From the NCBI RefSeq assembly GCF_014250515.1, contig NZ_CP060202.1, positions 1,981,001 to 2,045,000 on the forward strand: a stretch of DNA of 64,000 nucleotides, read 5' to 3'. The stretch's first letter is position 1. Every line of letters begins with the position of its first letter. Under the pieces are notes generated by a model. That model saw only the letters and a program-made list of their open reading frames with translations. It did not search any database and was not told the origin of the DNA. Positions 58,409 to 64,000 of this stretch are shown here, one piece after another. The stretch comes from Hymenobacter sediminicola. GTDB lineage: Bacteria; Bacteroidota; Bacteroidia; Cytophagales; Hymenobacteraceae. The position numbers and the translations under genes were made by a program.

Positions 58409-60118
58409 CTACTTCCCGCCCATACTCTTGTCCCGCGCCCCCTTGAACTCCGAGCCGGCACGCCACTGCGGGAAGGTGGTTTCACTGGCTAGGCGCTGAC
58501 CCACGCGGAAGTAGATCTGGGCGTCTTGGGCAATGCCGGACAGGTCCCAGCTGGGGTCGAACTGGTCGGCGGGCTTGTGGTACATGGTGGCGGTGTAGTT
58601 CTGGCGCTGTTGGGCAATGGTGGCCTTGCTGCCGGTGCGGCTTTCGAAGCCGCCGCTGGCGTAGAGCGAGGGCACGCCCACGTGGGCGAAGCTGAAGTGG
58701 TCGGAGCGGTAGAACATGCCGGTTTCGGGCGTCTGGTCGGGCAGCAGGTAGCGGTTTTGCTCCTGGGCGGCGGCGCGGGCGTAGTCTTCCAGCTCCGACT
58801 GCCCGTAGCCGATAACGGTGAGGTCTTTCATCGGTCCGTAGGGCCAGAGCATGTCCATGTTCAGGTCGGCCACGGTTTTGTTGAGCGGGAAAGGCGGGTG
58901 CTGGGCGTAGTAGGCCGAGCCGAGCAAACCCTGCTCTTCGCCGGTCACGGCCAGAAACACGATGCTGCGCTGGGGTTTCTCCTTGGCTTTTTGGAAGGCT
59001 TCGGCAATGCTGAGCAGCGCGGCCAGGCCGGTGCCGTCGTCCACGGCGCCGTTGTAGATGGAGTCGCCGGCAATGGCCTTGCCCACCCCGAAATGGTCCC
59101 AGTGGGCTGAGTAGAGGATGTACTCATCGGGGCGGGTGGTGCCGGGCAACACGGCCAGCACGTTGCGTGAGGTCTGGCGGCGCAGCTTGTTCTGGATGCC
59201 GGCCGTGAGCGTGAGTCCGCCCAGCGGCCGGGGACGGAAGCCGCGGGTGTTGGCGGCGGCGTACAGTTGGTCGTAGCTGAGGCCGGCGGCCTGGAACAGC
59301 TTTTTGGCCGCGTCCAGGGTCAGCCAGCCTTCCAGGGCGCACTTGTCGGCACCTTTGTTGGGAGTTTGGGCGCGCAGCTTGGGGCTGGTGGCCCCGCTCA
59401 GGACCACGCTCCAGGGGTAGGCGGCCGGCTGGGTGTCGTGCACGATGAGCAGGCCGGCGGCGCCGTGGCGGGCGGCTTCCTCGTATTTGTAGGTCCAGCG
59501 GCCGTAGTAGGTCATGGCCCGGCCCTTAAACAGGGTGGAATCCTGGCCCGCGTTGCCGGGGTCATTGACGAGCACCACCACGGTTTTGCCCTTCACGTCG
59601 AGGCCGGCGTAATCGTCCCAGCCGTACTCGGGGGCCACCACGCCGTAGCCGGCAAACACCAGCTCCGAGTTCGTGACGCTGACCTGCGCCTGCTCGCGCT
59701 GGGTGAAGGCCACGAAATCGGTCTTGTACTGCAGGCTTAGCGGCTGGCCTTTGCCCTTGATTTGCAGGGTAACGGAGGGCGTGCCGGTAATTTCCACCAG
59801 CGGCACCGGCTGGAAATACGTGCCGTTGGGGCCGGGCTGCAACCCGAGGCGCTTGAACTCATCGGCCAGATACTGCGTGCTGCGCTGCTCGCCCGCCGTA
59901 AACGGCTTGCGCCCCAGCATCTCATCGGAGGAAACTGCCTGCAAATACTTGCTGATGCTGGCCGCGCTGATGGCCTCAGTTGTATCCGCCGCGGCGGTTG
60001 GAGCAGTTGTGGCGGCCGTTTCGGTGGCTGCGGGCTTCGACTGGCATCCGGTCAGGGCCAGGCCGAGCAGGAGAGAGGCCGGAAGCAAGCGGGCCGGAAA
60101 ATGAGTGGAAAAGGGCAT
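58409..60118 (-). CDS. M28 family aminopeptidase, lipoprotein
   Basis: The 569-residue protein has a lipoprotein signal (LGLALTGC, Cys near 25), an Ala/Thr-rich linker and a PA domain inserted at about 140-280 (FAGYGVVAPEYGWDDYAGLDVKGK). The M28 di-zinc catalytic region has SAHWDHFGVG (His near 338), NGAVDDGTG (Asp near 358), AVTGEEQGLLGS (Glu near 393) and YRSDHFSFA. It should remove N-terminal residues from peptides in the periplasm or on the surface. It is one of three peptidase types in the window (S46, M1, M28). Confidence 0.9.
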   Translation of the reverse strand: MPFSTHFPARLLPASLLLGLALTGCQSKPAATETAATTAPTAAADTTEAISAASISKYLQAVSSDEMLGRKPFTAGEQRSTQYLADEFKRLGLQPGPNGTYFQPVPLVEITGTPSVTLQIKGKGQPLSLQYKTDFVAFTQREQAQVSVTNSELVFAGYGVVAPEYGWDDYAGLDVKGKTVVVLVNDPGNAGQDSTLFKGRAMTYYGRWTYKYEEAARHGAAGLLIVHDTQPAAYPWSVVLSGATSPKLRAQTPNKGADKCALEGWLTLDAAKKLFQAAGLSYDQLYAAANTRGFRPRPLGGLTLTAGIQNKLRRQTSRNVLAVLPGTTRPDEYILYSAHWDHFGVGKAIAGDSIYNGAVDDGTGLAALLSIAEAFQKAKEKPQRSIVFLAVTGEEQGLLGSAYYAQHPPFPLNKTVADLNMDMLWPYGPMKDLTVIGYGQSELEDYARAAAQEQNRYLLPDQTPETGMFYRSDHFSFAHVGVPSLYASGGFESRTGSKATIAQQRQNYTATMYHKPADQFDPSWDLSGIAQDAQIYFRVGQRLASETTFPQWRAGSEFKGARDKSMGGK

Positions 60119-60241
60119 AGCGTGTGGTGCGGGGAGTTAATAGGAAACCAGCCGCTGGCCGGGCAGGATGGCGGTAGTTTCCCAATAGTAGCGGATATTC
60201 GTTTACGAATCCTGTAGTTGCCGCCTCCTTTTTGCTTTCCC

Positions 60242-61009
60242 GTGCACGCCCGCATCCAAACCGCCCTCACCCAACTCGAAGCCACGCATAACATCCGCAT
60301 CCTGTACGCCTGCGAGTCGGGCAGCCGGGCCTGGGGCTTCCCCTCTCCGGATTCCGACTACGATGTACGCTTCCTTTATGCCCACCCGGCCGACTGGTAC
60401 CTGACCCTGGACGAGGGCCCTGACACGCTCAATTTTCCCGTGGATGAGGAGCTGGATCTGGCCGGCTGGGAACTGCGGAAGGCCTTGAAGCTGCTGCGCG
60501 GTTCCAACGCGACGCTGTTTGAGTGGCTGCAGTCGCCGGTGGTGTACCGGGAGGCGGCCGGGTTTCGGGTGGCACTGGAGCCGCTGCTGCCCGCCTGCTG
60601 GAACCCGCGCGCCGGACTGCACCACTACCTGGGCCAGCTGCGGCGCGGGGTGGAAGAGGACCTGACTGGCGAGCAGGTGCGCCTCAAGCGGCTGTTCTAC
60701 GCCCTGCGCTCGGCTCTGGCCGCCCACTGGATTCAGCGTTATCCTGACGAGGTTCCGCCGATGGAATTTGCCCTGTTGCGCGAGTTGCTGCCTTCAACTT
60801 TAGATGGCGTAGTCGATGAGCTGCTGGCCCGCAAAGCTACTGCCGACGAGAAAACCACCGTGCCGCGCCCAGCGGAACTGGTGGCGTTTCTGCAGCAGGA
60901 ATACGCCGTAGGCCAGGCCGCCCGCGCCACGCTGCCCGTCCCGCGCCACCCCGAACCGACGCCAGCGCTGGATACCGTGTTCCGGGCGTGGCTGCAGCCG
61001 CAACCGTAG
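60242..61009 (+). CDS. RlaP-like nucleotidyltransferase (DNA polymerase beta fold), paralogue 1
   Basis: The 255-residue protein has the nucleotidyltransferase signature GSRAWGFPSPDSDYDVRFLY, with the GS motif and D-x-D metal ligands, at about 26-45. A helical C-terminal region (LKRLFYALRSALAAHW) follows. It belongs to the PF10127 group (YcgL/RlaP), implicated in RNA repair by comparative genomics; its substrate is unknown. A GTG start at 60242 is chosen over an in-frame TTG at 60218. A related protein is encoded 600 bases downstream. Confidence 0.82.
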   Translation: MHARIQTALTQLEATHNIRILYACESGSRAWGFPSPDSDYDVRFLYAHPADWYLTLDEGPDTLNFPVDEELDLAGWELRKALKLLRGSNATLFEWLQSPVVYREAAGFRVALEPLLPACWNPRAGLHHYLGQLRRGVEEDLTGEQVRLKRLFYALRSALAAHWIQRYPDEVPPMEFALLRELLPSTLDGVVDELLARKATADEKTTVPRPAELVAFLQQEYAVGQAARATLPVPRHPEPTPALDTVFRAWLQPQP

Positions 61010-61099
61010 CGCAGAGCCCTTGCTTCGCGTGCTGCCGAACGGCGACTATGCAGTAGTTTAGGATACGTGAAGCAGCGGCTTCGCGCTACTGGCAACTGG

Positions 61100-61579
61100 T
61101 CAGAGAAGCTGATAGATAAATTCTTCTATTTCGACTTGGCGCGCACTGGCAAAGCCTTTGTCGGTTCCCACTTTACGAAAGCCGCAGTTGGTTAATACCT
61201 TCTGCGAGCCAAAGTTGTCGAATGCCACCCGACCAAATAGGGGGCGAGCTGGCTCTAACTGTAGGAAGCTACGCAGCGCGGCGGTAGCCACGCCCCGGCC
61301 CCAGAAGTGCCTGTCCAGCCAATACGTAATTTCGGCGTCGCCTTCGATTTCAAACTTGGCGATGCTGCCGGCTAGCTCTTCGTCCACCACAATGCTCTGC
61401 ATGTGAATGGTGGGGTCGAGCAGAAAGCGGCGGTATTTGGCGAGGTAGGCCGCTTGGTCGGTATGGTCTTTCGGCATAAAAGCCGCCAGATACGCGGCCT
61501 CTTCATCGAGCTGAAAACGAAAAAGATGCGCTAAATCGACTTCCGTAGTGGGGCGAAGCTGTATGGATTTGTGCGGCAT
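61100..61579 (-). CDS. GNAT-family N-acetyltransferase (RimJ-like)
   Basis: The 159-residue enzyme has LRPTTEVDLAHLFRFQLDE at the start and ITYWLDRHFWGRGVATAALRSFL (the acetyl-CoA binding region with GRGVAT). It ends in a RimJ-like VAFDNFGSQKVLTNCGFRKVG. It should acetylate an amine on a protein, small molecule or tRNA. It lies between two RlaP-like genes and is divergent from the second one, with only 31 bases between the starts. Confidence 0.85.
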   Translation of the reverse strand: MPHKSIQLRPTTEVDLAHLFRFQLDEEAAYLAAFMPKDHTDQAAYLAKYRRFLLDPTIHMQSIVVDEELAGSIAKFEIEGDAEITYWLDRHFWGRGVATAALRSFLQLEPARPLFGRVAFDNFGSQKVLTNCGFRKVGTDKGFASARQVEIEEFIYQLL

Positions 61580-61610
61580 CCTGAACTTGTGGTTGTACTT
61601 CAGTAACAAT

Positions 61611-62690
61611 ATGCTTACCATTTTCGACCTGCGCCAGCGCGGCCTGATTCTGTTTGAGGCCCTGAGTGGCAGCCGCGCCTATGGCACTGATTTGCCCCAC
61701 TCCGATACCGACCTGAAAGGTGTCTTCATCCTGCCCGAAACCGAGTTCTACGGCCTTGACTACGTGCCCCAGGTAGCCAACGAAACCAACGACGAGGTAT
61801 ACTACGAGCTGCGCCGCTTTGTGGAACTATTGCTCAAGAGCAACCCCACGGCCCTGGAGCTGCTGGCCTCTCCCGAGGACTGCGTGCGGTACCAGCACCC
61901 GCTGTTCGAAGCGTTTCGGGTGGAGGATTTCCTCTCGCAGCTGTGCCGCCAGAGCTTCGCCGAGTACGCCGTGGCCCAGATTCGGAAGGCGCGCGGGCTC
62001 AACAAGAAAATCAACCACCCTGAGCCGCCCGCCCGCAAATCGGTGCTGGATTTCTGCTACGTGACGGTGGGTGCGGGCGCGCAGCCGGTAGCCACCTGGC
62101 TGGAACGGCGCGGCTACGCAGCCAGCCAGTGCGGCCTGGCCAACGTGAATCACTTGCACGACCTGTACGCCCTGTTTGTGGATGAAACCCCGGACCGCCA
62201 CCACAGCTACCGGGGCCTTCTGCGCGACGCGGAAACCTCCCAGGATTTGGTACTCTCGGCGGTGCCGAAAGGAGAGGTGCCTGTCGCGTATCTAAGTTTC
62301 AACCGCAACGGCTACAGCACCTACTGCCGCGTGTTCCGGGAGTACCAGGAGTGGGAGCAGAAGCGCAACCCCGAGCGGTACCAGAACACGGTGCAGCACG
62401 GCAAAAACTACGACGCCAAAAACATGCTGCACGTGTTCCGGCTGCTAGGCATGGCCCTGGAAATTGCCACCACCGGCTGCCTGCACGTGCGCCGCCCCAA
62501 CCGGGAATTTCTGCTCCGGATTCGCCGGGGCGAGTTCGGGTATGAGCAGCTGATAACCGAAGCCAATGCCTTAGTAGCACAGGTGGAAGCTGCCTTTACC
62601 ACGTCTGCTTTACCCGAAACTCCCGACCGGGGCACCGCCGAGCAGTTGCTGGTGCAAGTGCGACGGGCTTGGTACGCGGCGCAGGGGTAG
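61611..62690 (+). CDS. RlaP-like nucleotidyltransferase, paralogue 2
   Basis: The 359-residue protein has ALSGSRAYGTDLPHSDTDLKGVF (about 17-39), the GS and D-x-D motif of the DNA polymerase beta superfamily. The long helical region has KSVLDFCYVTVGAG and NVNHLHDLYALF, and HGKNYDAKNMLHVFRLLGMALE lies near residue 265-286. It is the RlaP type and longer than paralogue 1. The start MLTIFDLRQRGL at 61611 is chosen. The divergent GNAT gene shares its promoter region. Activity, possibly RNA end modification or repair, is inferred only. Confidence 0.85.
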   Translation: MLTIFDLRQRGLILFEALSGSRAYGTDLPHSDTDLKGVFILPETEFYGLDYVPQVANETNDEVYYELRRFVELLLKSNPTALELLASPEDCVRYQHPLFEAFRVEDFLSQLCRQSFAEYAVAQIRKARGLNKKINHPEPPARKSVLDFCYVTVGAGAQPVATWLERRGYAASQCGLANVNHLHDLYALFVDETPDRHHSYRGLLRDAETSQDLVLSAVPKGEVPVAYLSFNRNGYSTYCRVFREYQEWEQKRNPERYQNTVQHGKNYDAKNMLHVFRLLGMALEIATTGCLHVRRPNREFLLRIRRGEFGYEQLITEANALVAQVEAAFTTSALPETPDRGTAEQLLVQVRRAWYAAQG

Positions 62691-62711
62691 AGCCTGCTCG
62701 GATGAAACGGC

Positions 62712-62830
62712 CATGCTGAGCATAGCCCGCCGCATTCTAGGCAGCTCTGCCGGTTTGGTGTAGCGGGGCATCTTACCTATCAACCTCGTTCTCCTAGTAG
62801 AGGTAAATATGCTTGGGCTAGCTCAGCATG
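62712..62830. repeat. Nested palindromic intergenic element
   Basis: Outer arms CATGCTGAG (62712-62720) and CTCAGCATG (62822-62830), extended by AGCC/GGCT, enclose a second pair GCATcTTACCT and AGGTAAaTATGC. Together they form a long imperfect hairpin of about 119 bases with no coding capacity. It looks like a small repeat (REP or MITE type) of the genome, or a structured RNA. I cannot count copies here. Confidence 0.45.
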
Positions 62831-62877
62831 ACTATTCTGGTGTGTGTTGAACGACTAGCCGCCAACGCCTAGAAAAA

Positions 62878-62908
62878 AGCCCGCCGGCAGAAAGCTGCAC
62901 GGCGGGCT
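62878..62908. terminator. Terminator of the basic small-protein gene
   Basis: AGCCCGCCG and CGGCGGGCT pair, with an internal CAG/CTG pair, around a short loop. On the minus strand it runs into a T tract. It is 27 bases after the stop codon at 62935. Confidence 0.8.
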
Positions 62909-62934
62909 GATGGTACTCGAAATCTGATGGATAA

Positions 62935-63165
62935 CTAGAGGCGGCCGGACCGCTTGGAACTGTACTTGGTTTTGCTACGGCTGGTCTTGCCGAAGTGGAA
63001 TAAACCCTTCTTTTTGCGGCCTTTGTACATTTTGTAGTTGGGGCGGTGCGTGTACGAGCGGCCGCTCATTTTGGCACGGGCGTAGGCACTTGGGCGGGCG
63101 GCCTCGGCCGTTTCCCCACCGCTTATCATGAGCAGCGCGAAGAGCAGAATCAGGATTCTGTACAT
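62935..63165 (-). CDS. Small, very basic secreted protein
   Basis: The 76-residue protein starts MYRILILLFALLMISGGE, a likely signal peptide. The mature part is strongly basic and rich in Lys/Arg/Ser/Tyr (SGRSYTHRPNYKMYKGRKKK, SRSKTKYSSKRSGRL). No family is recognised. Basic small exported proteins of this kind occur in Hymenobacter-like genomes. The start at 63165 is used instead of 63222, because it gives the signal sequence. Confidence 0.7.
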   Translation of the reverse strand: MYRILILLFALLMISGGETAEAARPSAYARAKMSGRSYTHRPNYKMYKGRKKKGLFHFGKTSRSKTKYSSKRSGRL

Positions 63166-63516
63166 GATGAAAACGGGTTGGTGTGCGCTTATAACTGCGG
63201 TGAAATAGAAAAAATTGCACAACCGAGTTTCGTCCCCGCATTTTATTAGCCATTTGTCTGCTGCTTCGCCCTAATCAGCACTAAGAATAGAAGCTCTGAC
63301 AGGAAGGAACAACCTTTATACACTTCTACTAATTCAGTTCTGGATTTAGCGCGTTAATGGTCTGATATATATGATTTTATGCGTGGATTTGCTGTTCATC
63401 CCCTGCAGACGGCAAAATGCAAGGAGCCGCTCAAAATTTAAAAAAGGATGAAAAGTGTGGCTTACCGTGTGGAATAGGAGCCACGGAGGCATCACAAGCA
63501 GACAATCTCCCTGCTT
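63166..63516. other. Divergent intergenic region
   Basis: This 351-base stretch lies between divergent genes and has no supported gene. An AT-rich patch with TGATATATATGATT lies near 63362-63376. I see no exact TAnnTTTG promoter. Confidence 0.4.
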
Positions 63517-64000
63517 ATGCCGCTATTCCTACGCTCCCTCACCGTCGCGCTGCTGCTCTTGCTGCCTCTGGCGCTGCCCGCCCAGCAAAAGTTGCCTGCT
63601 GCCCGCCAGCACAGCTACCTCACCAAGGTTTTTCGCCTCACCGACGCCCAGACCCGGCAACTCTACGAAACCAGCCTTAGCCAGGCCCGGCGCGAGTTTT
63701 TCACCCAGCCCGTTGACTCGTTTCCGACGGACAGCCAGGCTGCTGGCCAGCGCCGGCCGTTGCCGCCGGGCTACTACCTGGTGGCCCATACCGAAGGCCC
63801 GCAACTGGTTTACTGGCTGCGGGCTGTTACGGACCGCCAGCTCATCGTGCTCGACAACCAAGTAGACCTTACGCTGCTTGTGCGCGACTCATTAGGCCGC
63901 CTGCTACCCGATGCTCAAGTGAGTTTGCCCAAGGGGCGCCGTGTGCCTTTCGATGTGGCTACGCGCACCTATCGGCTGCCGGGCAAAGCAGGCCGGGCCG
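63517..64000 (+). CDS. Alpha-2-macroglobulin-like protein, 3' end cut by window edge
   Basis: The first 161 residues are visible. A signal peptide (MPLFLRSLTVALLLLLPLALP) is followed by a helical segment (TKVFRLTDAQTRQLYETS). Strands such as PPGYYLVAHTEGPQLVYWLR and VDLTLLVRDSLGRLLPDAQV then resemble the macroglobulin (MG2-type) domains of large bacterial alpha-2-macroglobulins of Bacteroidota. The frame runs off the window and the full size is unknown. Alternative frames at 63417 and 63455 overlap it and are shadows. Confidence 0.65.
   Translation, partial: MPLFLRSLTVALLLLLPLALPAQQKLPAARQHSYLTKVFRLTDAQTRQLYETSLSQARREFFTQPVDSFPTDSQAAGQRRPLPPGYYLVAHTEGPQLVYWLRAVTDRQLIVLDNQVDLTLLVRDSLGRLLPDAQVSLPKGRRVPFDVATRTYRLPGKAGRA

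Overview
The window looks like chromosome from a GC-rich member of the Bacteroidota, most likely Hymenobacter or a close relative in the Cytophagales. The evidence is the promoter -7 consensus TAnnTTTG in front of many genes, two secreted proteins with type IX secretion (T9SS) C-terminal sorting domains, an S46 dipeptidyl-peptidase, a DUF3127 protein, PorA/OmpA-style envelope proteins and an AddAB-type helicase-nuclease. I see no rRNA, tRNA, CRISPR array, transposase, integrase or phage gene. It is mostly housekeeping and envelope chromosome with a few small foreign-looking patches.

Layout. 1-4.5 kb: ion transport (end of a cation/proton antiporter, a ClC channel with CBS domains, an MscS channel) and a two-gene small membrane operon. 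4.6-8.1 kb: fungal-type cytosine deaminase and the AddB-like nuclease. 8.2-12.2 kb: three proteins of weak or no annotation (one VKOR-like) and a rhomboid protease. 12.3-16.4 kb: a two-subunit molybdenum hydroxylase (2Fe-2S plus Mo subunit) and a TetA-like exporter. 16.5-19.9 kb: the AddA-like helicase. 19.9-25.3 kb: an AT-rich orphan gene, a thioesterase, a cold-shock protein, a DNA-alkylation-repair HEAT protein, a DeaD-like RNA helicase and a PA2169-family protein. 25.4-33.4 kb: a flavoprotein, a T9SS cargo gene of mixed base composition behind a gene relic, two dehydrogenases, a DUF1571/LysM protein, a glycosyltransferase and an unknown secreted protein. 33.6-43.8 kb: S46 peptidase, YkvA-like protein, DinB protein, a 38-residue lysine-rich protein, an AlbA-domain regulator, an SDR, a DUF3127 protein, then convergent isoaspartyl peptidase and cyanophycinase and an M1 aminopeptidase. 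44-51.6 kb: YcbB-like L,D-transpeptidase, XRE regulator with its operators, an AT-rich gene-poor stretch, a small lipoprotein, RhlE-like helicase and a Nudix hydrolase. 51.9-64 kb: a 928-residue choice-of-anchor/Calx-beta T9SS protein, an OmpA-family protein, DoxX/HxlR pair, M28 peptidase, two RlaP-like nucleotidyltransferases around an acetyltransferase, a basic small secreted protein and the start of an alpha-2-macroglobulin-like gene.

How genes work together. AddA and AddB, 8.3 kb apart, should form one recombination nuclease. Cyanophycinase and isoaspartyl peptidase can together take cyanophycin-type beta-Asp-Arg polymer to free amino acids. Csp and DeaD are a plausible cold-response pair with long leaders. 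S46, M1 and M28 peptidases with two T9SS proteins suggest a peptide-scavenging lifestyle.

The most unusual DNA-level signals are a perfect 34-bp inverted repeat (30678-30773), two mutually exclusive hairpins between the deaD stop codon and its 25-bp perfect terminator (24706-24814), start codons placed only 4-6 bases after a TAnnTTTG box (five genes), a secreted gene whose base composition changes abruptly near 27340, and a nested palindromic intergenic element at 62712-62830. I did not find a clear, complete novel multi-gene system; the best candidates for follow-up are the RlaP pair and the cyanophycin pair.
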